Positions 8,992 to 16,512 of a DNA stretch of 21,362 nucleotides are shown here, piece after piece. The stretch spans positions 1 through 21,362 of IMG/VR virus record IMGVR_UViG_3300025853_000796, one strand, 5' to 3'. This DNA is from a virus. Each line of letters begins with the position of its first letter. The stretch's first letter is position 1. The notes under the pieces were generated by a model. That model was not told the DNA's origin. It saw only the letters and a program-made list of their open reading frames with translations, and did no database searches. Made by a program: the position numbers and the translations under genes.

Positions 8992-11429
8992 TATCCTAAT
9001 ATTTCTGATGTTACGTCACCAGGAGCTGACTCGTCGGTTAACTCCCCTCTTTTGCCATCTCTCTGAGAGATAAGTTTACTTTGTTCTACGGCTTGCTTTT
9101 TAACCCTCTCGTCTTTCCTGTCATCCTTCATGGTCTCAATAGCAGCCTTAAAGTCTTTTTCTGTAGTCACACGAGTACTATAAGCTTCAGCCTTAATCAT
9201 CTCGATCTCCTTATTAAAACCGTGTTTCACTTCTTCTAGTTGAGCTTCTAGTTGAGCTTTGAGTTGCAACTCCTGTGCCTTTAGCTGAGCCGCAAGCTGC
9301 ATTTCTTGTTGCTTTGCTTCCGAGGTAGCTTTAGCAGAAGATTGCTGGATCTCAGCTTGCTGTTGAGAGTTCTGCATTGCTATTTGCTGCTGTTGAGCCA
9401 TTCGCTTCTTTCTGCGAACTACAAGTAAACGTTCAGCCTGATTTATGTCTTTAAGTTGTCTTACAGCGATAGCGTCTTCAAGGTCGATTTCTTTTTGACT
9501 TAAAGCAATCTGAATGTTTTGCTCTAAATACTGCCGCTCAGCCTCCTCCATTTCTTTTACGACTCTAACGCCAAAATTATACATAGCTAGATCTCTGAAA
9601 GAGTTCAAGAGAGACATGTTCTCTTTTCCTATGGCGTTTTCATACATCGCATAAAGAATAGAATCTGGATGTATGATTTGAATGCACTTTACAATATCGC
9701 TACAAACCTTCTTGTAAAGAACCATAGACGAATTTGTTATATCGTATATAGCGTTATTAGCTGCAGCTAAGGCTTGATTTCTAACTCCTACTAAAGCGTC
9801 AGTCTTAGGAGAGCTAGCATCCATTACTTCGTTGATACCCGTGGCATCACGAATCATCTTTAAGTAGTGATTATAGAGGCCAATAAGCTCGTTTATGTTT
9901 CTTATACTGTTCCCTATTTCTCTGATTGGAGGGTTCTGGAATCCACCCTCTGGGTTTTTACTTCTGTAGTAGAAAACACCAGTCTGCTCGTAAATATCAT
10001 GAAGATCTAGTGGCTGCAGTTCACCACCCTTCCCTAACTGAACATTCTCTAAACCTTCGATATCTATAATAATACCGTCTGGCTTTGCCTTTGCTACAGC
10101 TTGCTGAATCTTTAAGTGGGTCAGCTGAAGCTGATCAGCAAACCCGATGCAGCTATCAACCATAGACTTAGGCATCATGTCTAAGATGTTTGTAGCGCAA
10201 ACAGAGTAAGAAAGATTCGTTCTGGATATGTCATGAATATTTCTAGGAACGTTATTCTTCTTTCCATAATTAAAGATAAAGTCAGTCCCCAAGATGTAGT
10301 ACCCTCCGTATACAGAAGACGTCTCTAGCTTGGTAACCTCTCTATTGAATACTGAGTTTCTAGGAGCCTTGTAATTTTCACCTTTAGCGTAAAACCCTAC
10401 GTTTCCGTACCTGTTTTCTTTCGACTCATAGTACTCACAATCTACTGACATAAACTCAAAGTCTAAGACCTCTATGATATATTCATCATAGCCAAACCTG
10501 GTTACGTCATTGACCCTATCGTAAGATGACTTCTCAAGTTTTGATCTATCGTACCCGTATTTCTGCTGAGCTTGAGCCGCTATCTTCTTATACTCATCTT
10601 CTGTGAATTCATCTCCAGCAAGCCTCTTGAGCTCTTGAATTGGAATTCTCTTTACGTGACCCGCATAAACCAGATCAGAGAAATTCGGATCATCGGTAAA
10701 GCTGTGAACAAAATCAATTGGATCTATATAATCCGTCTTTATACCGTAATTCGGATCATTACTTCTCTTTACTACGGCCATGCCTAAAACGGTCAGGTCG
10801 TTAACGGCCCTCCTGAGTATTCCTTCGTTAAAATCGTTCCATTCTAACGTAAGGTTGGTTGCTACCTGTGCGGCAATCTCAGAAGAAGACTTTATGTTAT
10901 TTCCTATAAATATCTCTGCCTCTTCAAGTGTGTCTGGTATGCTATTTGAGTCTGCTCCAATGACAACGCCTGTCTTGTCTTCTATTTTTTTCAACTGAGC
11001 TTTAGCTGAAATAAGCATCTCCAGCTTTCTCCTCTCTTTATCTTTCTCTGAAGAGGAGATAGGGTCTACAGCTTCTAAATTAGGATACGGGGATAAAGAA
11101 AGTATCTTATTTACTACAATCCTTACAAACTTAGGGAGTATAGGAACTGGAGTGAAATCAAGATTAACCATGCTTCCATCTCCGTTATTTGGATCGAGAG
11201 ATGTCAGAAGAGACTTGTAAATAGTTGTATCTTGAGTTCCGTTAGCGTACTTTCTGTTTTTTTCAAAGACTCTTTTTCTGTTCCTGAAAATAGAGTTTTG
11301 ATTGTCCAGGTTTCCCCACTGATGATATACAGACTTAGCGTAGCTTAGTCCATATTCCTTGCCTTGCTTTTCTTCAGAAGAAGCTAAAGGGTCAGGAAAC
11401 TTGGAAGATTTTTTATTGTTAGTATACAT
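8991..11429 (-). CDS. Portal protein
   Basis: A protein of 812 residues from the ATG at 11429; a TTG two codons upstream is possible but the ATG is preferred. The portal forms the dodecameric ring through which DNA enters the capsid. Supporting features: position directly after the terminase; an N-terminal region with NLDFTPVPILPKFVRIVVNK; a DYIDPIDFVHSF segment; and the region about residues 520-560 (YNHYLKMIRDATGINEVM, SSPKTDALVGVRNQAL), which resembles portals of crAss-like and related Bacteroidetes phages. Residues about 660-770 are a Gln/Lys/Glu-rich coiled coil (QLKAQELQLKAQLEAQLEEV), which makes the protein longer than typical 500-600-residue portals. A TATATTTG promoter box lies in the 43-base gap upstream. 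Its stop overlaps the next start. Confidence 0.8.
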   Translation of the reverse strand: MYTNNKKSSKFPDPLASSEEKQGKEYGLSYAKSVYHQWGNLDNQNSIFRNRKRVFEKNRKYANGTQDTTIYKSLLTSLDPNNGDGSMVNLDFTPVPILPKFVRIVVNKILSLSPYPNLEAVDPISSSEKDKERRKLEMLISAKAQLKKIEDKTGVVIGADSNSIPDTLEEAEIFIGNNIKSSSEIAAQVATNLTLEWNDFNEGILRRAVNDLTVLGMAVVKRSNDPNYGIKTDYIDPIDFVHSFTDDPNFSDLVYAGHVKRIPIQELKRLAGDEFTEDEYKKIAAQAQQKYGYDRSKLEKSSYDRVNDVTRFGYDEYIIEVLDFEFMSVDCEYYESKENRYGNVGFYAKGENYKAPRNSVFNREVTKLETSSVYGGYYILGTDFIFNYGKKNNVPRNIHDISRTNLSYSVCATNILDMMPKSMVDSCIGFADQLQLTHLKIQQAVAKAKPDGIIIDIEGLENVQLGKGGELQPLDLHDIYEQTGVFYYRSKNPEGGFQNPPIREIGNSIRNINELIGLYNHYLKMIRDATGINEVMDASSPKTDALVGVRNQALAAANNAIYDITNSSMVLYKKVCSDIVKCIQIIHPDSILYAMYENAIGKENMSLLNSFRDLAMYNFGVRVVKEMEEAERQYLEQNIQIALSQKEIDLEDAIAVRQLKDINQAERLLVVRRKKRMAQQQQIAMQNSQQQAEIQQSSAKATSEAKQQEMQLAAQLKAQELQLKAQLEAQLEEVKHGFNKEIEMIKAEAYSTRVTTEKDFKAAIETMKDDRKDERVKKQAVEQSKLISQRDGKRGELTDESAPGDVTSEILG

Positions 11430-11458
11430 CTGCAATGTGTGGAGTCTTTACCTCATTG

Positions 11459-11466
11459 CAAATATA
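11459..11466 (-). promoter_or_regulatory. Bacteroidetes-type -7 promoter box before portal
   Basis: Minus strand TATATTTG, followed by CA and an ATG that opens only a two-codon ORF before TAA. It lies in the short gap between the terminase stop (11473) and the portal start (11429), so transcription would start around 11454 with a leader of about 25 bases. I see no clear -33 TTTG. Confidence 0.5.
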
Positions 11467-11472
11467 GTAAAA

Positions 11473-13596
11473 CTACGAGTGCCAGGCTTTTGGCCGATAA
11501 GTCCTAAAAAACTTCTTGTCTTCAAAGCTCGCTTTTGGCTTTTCTTTCTTTTCTTTTTGAGCTGCAAGCAATGCCAGCCCAGAGCTTATGGTAAGGTCAA
11601 ACTTGGTTCTTTTGTCTATCTTGTAGCCTATCCAATCCTCCAAGGTTCTATTGAACATCATCTTGCCCATTTCACCATTCTCTGGGTTTACGCCAACGTG
11701 GTCATGAATATAGGCTTCAATCGCCTGTGCGTGAGACTGAATTACATCTTGTGAATTAGACGGTATACCCTTGGTCCTAACGTTAGAGTGAGAGTTGCTC
11801 GTCTTTAAGAATTCTGGTCTATCCATTAGATATCCGTCGTAACCCCTTGATTCAAAGTACCTTGCGATTCCGTATTTGTTATTCTCTATAAGTAAAGGGT
11901 ACCCGTAGAAGAAAGCGCACATAAGAACGTCCTCATAGAATATACTAGCCAGATCAGGACGAGAAGCATACTCTACAACAAACATGTTAGGAGGAACGTC
12001 CATATTGAACTTGTTGTACATATGAAGCGCTCCTTTTGATCCTCTTCCGTCTACCGTAGCATCTAGATCGTAGGAGTCAACACCTCCGACTCCAATATGA
12101 GCATTAGGAGCTACTCTCTTCCCTCTATTGTCAGCCTGCTTGTTTTTTAGATGATCTGGAGGTAGCCATGCGACTCGAAATCTTCCATTCGGATCTGGAG
12201 AAAACGCTACCTCTTCGTCTTTCTTTCTCCATACGAAGTTTCCTTGAACGACGGGGTTTGGATAGAGATCTTCGTTAAACTCTATTTGTTGATATATCTT
12301 TCCGATATTGAACAAGCTCCCCTCAATGCTATCTCTAAACGCTTCATCCTCAGTAAAAGGGAACTGCCTAATTATTTCGTTCAATTCAGAAGGATCGTCT
12401 TTAAATGAGTGACGTTCGTTTTTCAAATACTTTTTACTCCCTTGATCTATTTCTTCCCCGTCAATGCCCTTTACTGGAACATCAGGGTTTTCTATCACAG
12501 GATTTCCATATTGATCGAAAAAACCTTCTAGCGCCTCGTAAGCTGGTATGAAAATTCGATAAAGCCCAGATCTTGTGCGACCATTGTTATTTCTTTCGTT
12601 TGGATCTGAGTCATGCCAAAGCCCTCTGTATTCTTCCCCTCCTTTATCCATTGGGTTTACTGTACTGCCTACCAGAGCTTTACCCACCACCTTTTTACCT
12701 ACAATAAGGCAAGTTCTTTCAATTCTCCACGCCTCACGGATATCGGTTGGCTTCTCCCATTTTCCAGCCTCATCGAGATACAGCATATGTAGCTTCTCTC
12801 CGTCGTATGCATTATTCGTGGTGTTCTTCCAATTTATAACACTGTTAAGAGCATCCCCCTGTTGCGATGTCTTGTTCTTCTTTGTAATACGTTTAGATGG
12901 CTCGCGAAACGCAAGCTCCATACGCGGATTAGTAGTACCGTCCTGGATAGGCTTAAAAAAGAAAGGGTAGCTGCGGAATATCGCAACTACCTTCTTCATG
13001 AAAATATTCTCCTGCGCGTCTTTACCAGTCTTTGACTGAATGCCGAGAAGCTTCTCTTTAACTTGACTAGCTTCGTCAACAAGGACAGCAGAGCATACAT
13101 TAGTGTAGCCAGAACGACGACACTTAGTATAAAGCTGACCGAAACAACGAGGATCAGCTTCGCACGCAGCCATGTGGAGAAAGATTTCTCTTTGGAAAGC
13201 AAGATATGATGGGTATCCGATATCAATTTTAGACCATTGAAGAAACATATAGTGTCGCCCTGTAATATACGTAGGGACCCCATTGTTGTAAAACCAAACA
13301 CCGTCGCGCCTACGCTGAAACTCTTGTTCGATGTAAGAACGAAATCTTTTGCGAAATTCGGCAGGTTTTTCGAGCCACTCATCCATACTGCGTATCCGCT
13401 GCAGTTCCTCTGGCATAGGTATCCTCTTCCACAGCTGCATTGCCTTTGGTAAGTCATGGAAGAGAATTTGCGATCGGGGTGGTTTTTTTGGAAGTACCAC
13501 GAGTAGCCCGTGGAGTTCGATAACTTCTCCTTCTGTACCGTTAGGGTCGATCTTAATCCCCTTAGTTTCATATCCTTTTATGTCAATTAAATTCAT
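11473..13596 (-). CDS. terL: Terminase large subunit (packaging ATPase-nuclease)
   Basis: A 707-residue protein that packages DNA into the prohead and cuts it. N-terminal ATPase domain: a Walker A-like loop at about 158-166 (KCRRSGYTN, in the diverged K-x-R-R-x-G-x-T form), Walker B at 271-276 (MLYLDE) and a coupling motif at 310-315 (GSTVNP). C-terminal RNase H-like nuclease: probable metal ligands D507 (GGVDSYD), E571 (LLIENNKYG) and D667 (KFDLTISSG). The segment GVPTYITGRHYMFLQW before Walker A recalls terminases of crAss-like and related Bacteroidetes phages. The start is the ATG overlapping the glycosyltransferase stop (ATGA junction). No small terminase subunit is visible in the window. 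Confidence 0.92.
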   Translation of the reverse strand: MNLIDIKGYETKGIKIDPNGTEGEVIELHGLLVVLPKKPPRSQILFHDLPKAMQLWKRIPMPEELQRIRSMDEWLEKPAEFRKRFRSYIEQEFQRRRDGVWFYNNGVPTYITGRHYMFLQWSKIDIGYPSYLAFQREIFLHMAACEADPRCFGQLYTKCRRSGYTNVCSAVLVDEASQVKEKLLGIQSKTGKDAQENIFMKKVVAIFRSYPFFFKPIQDGTTNPRMELAFREPSKRITKKNKTSQQGDALNSVINWKNTTNNAYDGEKLHMLYLDEAGKWEKPTDIREAWRIERTCLIVGKKVVGKALVGSTVNPMDKGGEEYRGLWHDSDPNERNNNGRTRSGLYRIFIPAYEALEGFFDQYGNPVIENPDVPVKGIDGEEIDQGSKKYLKNERHSFKDDPSELNEIIRQFPFTEDEAFRDSIEGSLFNIGKIYQQIEFNEDLYPNPVVQGNFVWRKKDEEVAFSPDPNGRFRVAWLPPDHLKNKQADNRGKRVAPNAHIGVGGVDSYDLDATVDGRGSKGALHMYNKFNMDVPPNMFVVEYASRPDLASIFYEDVLMCAFFYGYPLLIENNKYGIARYFESRGYDGYLMDRPEFLKTSNSHSNVRTKGIPSNSQDVIQSHAQAIEAYIHDHVGVNPENGEMGKMMFNRTLEDWIGYKIDKRTKFDLTISSGLALLAAQKEKKEKPKASFEDKKFFRTYRPKAWHS

Positions 13597-14693
13597 TTAG
13601 ACAAAGATAAACTATACCACCCATCTGCTTGATTCAGGTTAATCAAGTCTTGGAAGTATTTCTCATACATAGGGGCTACGTTTTCCAATGAGAATTTTTC
13701 TCCCTGCTTTCTACATTCTTTGTAGTCAATCTCTCTGTTAACCAGCTTCTTTGTAGCTTCTACAAAATCAGCAAATGTTCGACAGCGGTACCCAGTAACT
13801 CCGTTGATGTTATTCTCGGTAAAAGCACCCCAGTCTGTAGTTATAGTTGGGGTTCCGCATAACAAGTTTTCTATTTGCACTCCTCCGAATGGCTCTATGT
13901 ACATTGAAGGTAAAAAACTTCCCATAGCTTTTTTCATAAGCTCCTTCCTTTCCTCTAAACCTACGTACCCAACATACTCTACGTGGTCAGGAAAAGAGTC
14001 AGCTTTATATTCATCTCCTAGCTGACCAGCTATTTTAAGCTTTAAACCTAGGAGTTCAGTTACTTGTATGGCTAGGTTTACACCCTTGCCATCATAAACT
14101 CTCCCGACAAAAAGCATGTAGTCTTCCTTCTCATCGCAAAACTCAAAGTCTTTTAAATCGAAGTAGTTTGGAATCACAACACCGTACCAATCTGGGTTAC
14201 AATTAGACACTTTTTCTTTGCCAGAAATAGCATGCATTAAAGCGTAGGATTCAAACACCCTGAATTTAGAAAACGTGTCTGGGTATCCAATTCCTGGCTC
14301 AACGACTATCATGTCGTCGTGGATATCGCAAATTGTTTTTACACCCCACCCCCAGAAAGGAAGCAAAAAGTCTTTTTCTTTTTTTCTCTTGCTTATCTCT
14401 ACAATTGCATTCTCATAGAACTTCTTGTAAGCAGGGTCTGAGGTATCATACTTAAAGAACTTGCTCTTGTAGTCGTGATCTCCGTAAACCTCATCCCATT
14501 TTTCTTTAGAAAGCACGACAACGTTCTCAGTGCAAATTGGGTTCGAACCTTCTACGCCATAATGTATTACTTCGTGACCTCTTTCGGTCATCATTTTGCA
14601 GAATTTGAGAACCTTTTGCGTGTAAGCACAAGCGGTAAAATCCTCATTCGTTTTAGTATGAGGGAGCCCAATTGCGTGAAACCTGAACTTCAT
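13593..14693 (-). CDS. GT-B glycosyltransferase (GT4/GT1-like)
   Basis: A 366-residue protein with GT-B architecture. The C-terminal nucleotide-sugar-binding half shows MLFVGRVYDGKGVNLAI at about 193-209 (G197, R198, K203) and IEPFGGVQIENLLCGTPT at 266-283, which contains the family E-x7-E motif (E267, E275), followed by TTDWGAFTE. The N-terminal half starts MKFRFHAIGLPHTKTNEDFT, a typical acceptor-domain beginning. The donor and acceptor cannot be told from the sequence. Its stop overlaps the terminase ATG, and it starts 1 base after the zinc-ribbon gene, so it is expressed with the structural genes. Candidate targets are collagen-like fibres, other virion proteins, DNA or host surface glycans. 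No signal peptide, so it acts in the cytoplasm. Confidence 0.85.
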   Translation of the reverse strand: MKFRFHAIGLPHTKTNEDFTACAYTQKVLKFCKMMTERGHEVIHYGVEGSNPICTENVVVLSKEKWDEVYGDHDYKSKFFKYDTSDPAYKKFYENAIVEISKRKKEKDFLLPFWGWGVKTICDIHDDMIVVEPGIGYPDTFSKFRVFESYALMHAISGKEKVSNCNPDWYGVVIPNYFDLKDFEFCDEKEDYMLFVGRVYDGKGVNLAIQVTELLGLKLKIAGQLGDEYKADSFPDHVEYVGYVGLEERKELMKKAMGSFLPSMYIEPFGGVQIENLLCGTPTITTDWGAFTENNINGVTGYRCRTFADFVEATKKLVNREIDYKECRKQGEKFSLENVAPMYEKYFQDLINLNQADGWYSLSLSK

Positions 14694-14694
14694 A

Positions 14695-14883
14695 CTAAAA
14701 GCTTCTTCCGAACCTACCCATTTTACCGAAACCTGGCGCTCCAGTTTTTGGATTGGTAAGCTTCATTTGTTCTCCGCATTCACACTGACCTTCTACATAG
14801 TAGGTCTCTCCGTCTTTTACTTTCATGGTAAGCGATCGCTCAAAGCGTTCCTTACCGCATTCTGGACAATATAAGTCTGGCAT
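14695..14883 (-). CDS. Small zinc-ribbon protein (62 aa)
   Basis: A 62-residue protein with two cysteine pairs: C6-P-E-C9 near the N-terminus and C34-E-C36 in the middle, the arrangement of a zinc ribbon. The C-terminal part is Gly/Arg/Phe-rich (GFGKMGRFGRSF). It lies 2 bases after the membrane-protein gene and 1 base before the glycosyltransferase gene. Similar short CPECG proteins are common in marine phage genomes without known function. Metal binding is inferred from the cysteines; nucleic-acid or protein binding is possible. Confidence 0.75.
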   Translation of the reverse strand: MPDLYCPECGKERFERSLTMKVKDGETYYVEGQCECGEQMKLTNPKTGAPGFGKMGRFGRSF

Positions 14884-14885
14884 TT

Positions 14886-15152
14886 TTAAGAATTTAAAAT
14901 AAATTGCATTGACATCAGAGCACCCACAGTATAGCCTGCGGAGCTAGACAAAGCTAGGAAGAATCTTCCTTTCCATGTTTTTTCATCGGCTACATATCCA
15001 GCAAACGGGAGGGCGATGAATGGCCCCATAAACGCCCAGAACATAGTGCTTGCCATGTCTTTATTAGCTACAGAGCTGATATACATAGTGCTACCTATCT
15101 CTAAGGCTAGGGCTGAGAGGAAGATAATCGGATACTTTTTGTTTTTTTTCAT
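14886..15152 (-). CDS. Small membrane protein with about three TM segments
   Basis: An 88-residue protein from the ATG at 15152. A GTG six codons upstream would run the ORF into the tRNA gene, so I prefer the ATG. After a lysine-rich start (MKKNKKYP) come three hydrophobic segments at about 7-28, 34-56 and 64-86, separated by short polar loops containing NKD and ADEKTW. It is directly downstream of the tRNA-Arg gene and 2 bases from the zinc-ribbon gene. Size and topology would fit a holin, but it is far from the M15 peptidase gene and no family is recognised, so this is only a possibility. Confidence 0.7.
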   Translation of the reverse strand: MKKNKKYPIIFLSALALEIGSTMYISSVANKDMASTMFWAFMGPFIALPFAGYVADEKTWKGRFFLALSSSAGYTVGALMSMQFILNS

Positions 15153-15165
15153 TTGATTTAATTTG

Positions 15166-15239
15166 TACACCCGACAGGATTCGAACCTGTGACCGTCTGC
15201 TTAGAAGGCAGATGCTCTATCCAACTGAGCTACGAGTGC
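15166..15239 (-). tRNA. tRNA-Arg (anticodon UCU)
   Basis: A 74-base minus-strand cloverleaf. The acceptor stem GCACTCG pairs with CGGGTGT (two G-U pairs, one at the terminal position), the D-arm contains AGCTCAGTTGGATAGAGC, the anticodon stem TCTGC/GCAGA encloses the loop CTTCTAA with anticodon TCT, and the T-arm contains GGTTCGAATCC. The CCA end is not encoded. It reads AGA codons, which are frequent in the genes here. Confidence 0.93.
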
Positions 15240-15242
15240 ATG

Positions 15243-15316
15243 TGCTCCCTCTAGGACTTGAACCTAGGACCTACCGATTATGAGTCGGGTGCTCTAACCG
15301 ACTGAGCTAAGAGAGC
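15243..15316 (-). tRNA. tRNA with CAU anticodon (elongator Met or lysidine Ile2)
   Basis: A 74-base minus-strand cloverleaf, 3 bases upstream of the tRNA-Arg gene. The acceptor stem GCTCTCT pairs with AGGGAGC, the D-arm is AGCTCAGTCGGTTAGAGC, the loop CTCATAA has anticodon CAT, and the T-arm has GGTTCAAGTCC. The paired 1-72 end excludes an initiator. The string CGACTCATAATCG around the loop is like bacterial tRNA-Ile2, whose C34 becomes lysidine to read AUA, so Ile2 is at least as likely as Met. The closing pair of the anticodon stem appears mismatched (C-U). The stop codon of the 54-residue ORF lies inside its 5' end. Confidence 0.88.
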
Positions 15317-15471
15317 GTATAGTCTAACTTAAAGTTATGCTTTAAGTAACCAGCTGTATCTGATTGGTTATTAAACACATAGTCATCCCAATAGATGAGC
15401 CCGCTAGCCTCATTTTGAGAAGTGTTCGGCAAACCCTCCTGAGTAGTCTTTGTCTTGTTCGATTTCTCCAT
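15307..15471 (-). CDS. Overlapping 54-residue ORF ending inside a tRNA gene
   Basis: From the ATG at 15471 this frame encodes 54 residues and stops at TAG (15309-15307), 10 bases inside the CAU tRNA gene. The first 20 residues are polar (MEKSNKTKTT, QEGLPNTSQN) and overlap the 3' end of the 96-residue gene in another frame. The rest (ASGLIYWDDYVFNNQSDTAG, then YLKHNFKLDYTLS) looks like genuine protein and fills the otherwise empty 90 bases before the tRNA. It may be a separate gene, or a +1-frameshift extension of the 96-residue protein at its AAA-TGA end. No family recognised. Confidence 0.5.
   Translation of the reverse strand: MEKSNKTKTTQEGLPNTSQNEASGLIYWDDYVFNNQSDTAGYLKHNFKLDYTLS
15327..15347. 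repeat. Perfect 8-bp inverted repeat upstream of the tRNA pair
   Basis: ACTTAAAG and CTTTAAGT are separated by 5 bases (TTATG on the plus strand). The hairpin lies 11 bases before the 5' end of the CAU tRNA and inside the 54-residue ORF. It could be a processing or regulatory hairpin, but AT-rich palindromes arise by chance. Confidence 0.4.
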
Positions 15472-15700
15472 TGTCTCTAAGTTCTCGGACCATTTGTTCT
15501 AGTTTCTGGCGCTCCACCAAAAGCTCTTTGCAGTCAATAGCCGTTTGCTTTATGGATTGGAGCTCAGCCTTACGCGCTGAACCGCCCGCTTCTGGATCAA
15601 CAGGTTTCTTTACTTCTTCGATCATATTGTTGATGGCTACCTCCATGCTTTGCATAAGGCGCTCAGAAGCTGATATAGTGGTAAATTTAGACTTCGACAT
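15410..15700 (-). CDS. Coiled-coil protein of unknown function (96 aa)
   Basis: A 96-residue protein from the ATG at 15700, overlapping the end of the co-chaperonin gene by 14 bases. After MSKSKFTTISASERLMQSME the sequence is helical and charged (ELLVERQKLEQMVRELRDNG), with probable coiled coil at about 50-78 and an acidic, glycine-containing tail (DKDYSGGFAEHFSK). No catalytic motif, signal peptide or membrane segment. The overlaps with both neighbours suggest coupled translation. Length and composition would fit a scaffold-like or accessory protein, but there is no direct evidence. Confidence 0.7.
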   Translation of the reverse strand: MSKSKFTTISASERLMQSMEVAINNMIEEVKKPVDPEAGGSARKAELQSIKQTAIDCKELLVERQKLEQMVRELRDNGEIEQDKDYSGGFAEHFSK

Positions 15701-16271
15701 ACATCAAATCTTCTGCACGGGTTCTATAATACTCCTTACCGTCAATTTTTACACGGTAATCCATATTTTTCTTAAATCCTACTACGTCTCCCACCTTTAG
15801 CCCCAGATCGGTAATCCAAGGCGCTTCAAATGCGACCATGCCTTTCGTGACAGGTTTATCCTTAAGCTTAACAACTTTGATAGTATCAGACTCTGGCTCT
15901 TCGATTTCTTCCACTCCTTCGAGAAGAGACCACCCCGCCAGCGGATGTACCCTGCCAGTCTCTTGGCACTTGTAAGCAATAGCCTGATTATTAATGGTAA
16001 CGCTAGGATCGAAACGAACAAAATAGTGACCAGTTTCACCAACAAGAGGCTGACCATCGTTAATGACAACGAGGTGATGGAAGTAAAGCGTATCGCCCAC
16101 CTTGACTCCCGTATCGTATTTAAACGGGACCGCAGTGACGGGCCCTTCTGTGATTCTTTTATCGAATTCATGAAATCTTGTATCTATGTAAAGCTCTAGA
16201 CCACTACTGGTCGTGATTGTATCATCAAGCCTTTTTTCAAGCTTGACAATAAACAAATCAAAGGTTTTCAT
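15687..16271 (-). CDS. GroES-like co-chaperonin
   Basis: A 194-residue protein, about twice the length of bacterial GroES. Its start MKTFDLFIVKLEKRLDDTIT, followed by a mobile-loop-like TTSSGLELYI at 20-29, then GPVTAVP and VKVGDTLYFHH, follows the GroES beta-barrel pattern. The C-terminal stretch TDLGLKVGDVVGFKKN and RTRAEDLMYVEV matches the GroES ending. The middle (about 70-130) is an insertion or a second partial barrel. Phage co-chaperonins (such as T4 gp31) replace GroES so that host GroEL folds capsid proteins. No groEL is visible here, so a host GroEL would be the partner. It overlaps the next gene by 14 bases. The assignment is by motif and fold pattern. Confidence 0.7.
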   Translation of the reverse strand: MKTFDLFIVKLEKRLDDTITTSSGLELYIDTRFHEFDKRITEGPVTAVPFKYDTGVKVGDTLYFHHLVVINDGQPLVGETGHYFVRFDPSVTINNQAIAYKCQETGRVHPLAGWSLLEGVEEIEEPESDTIKVVKLKDKPVTKGMVAFEAPWITDLGLKVGDVVGFKKNMDYRVKIDGKEYYRTRAEDLMYVEV

Positions 16272-16275
16272 TTAA

Positions 16276-16512
16276 TTAAAAGTTTAAGTCGTATTCCAGC
16301 ATGCAAGGCATCTCGTCTATGCTTTTCCAAAGGAGCGTGCCTTCGTCGTTTTCAATATAGATAAGATACCTCTTTTTTGCAAATTTATGAAGATGGTGCT
16401 CATCTTCCAAAATAGCTGTGACTTCTCCTCTACCAGCACGCATACCAATATAATAGGCCATGCCGTCTTTCGGCTCTTTGCCGACAATAATTTTCCTAAT
16501 AAGTCCTTCCAT
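16276..16512 (-). CDS. Conserved-looking small protein of unknown function (78 aa)
   Basis: A 78-residue protein starting MEGLIRKIIVGKEPKDGMAY, followed by YIGMRAGRGEVTAILEDEHH and YLIYIENDEGTLLWKSIDEM. The alternation of beta strands and charged turns suggests a small alpha/beta domain. Its ATG overlaps the stop of the 100-residue gene (TAATG) and it ends 4 bases before the co-chaperonin start, so the three form one operon from the promoter at 16834. I do not recognise a named family; similar small proteins may occur in other Bacteroidetes phages. Confidence 0.7.
   Translation of the reverse strand: MEGLIRKIIVGKEPKDGMAYYIGMRAGRGEVTAILEDEHHLHKFAKKRYLIYIENDEGTLLWKSIDEMPCMLEYDLNF

Noticed and set aside
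11430-11435. TTG start for the portal two codons before the ATG
   Set aside because: The ATG at 11429 is a better start and nothing in the extra codons supports the longer form.
12996-13571. 191-codon minus-strand ORF in another frame within the terminase gene
   Set aside because: The terminase frame carries Walker and nuclease motifs; this frame has none.
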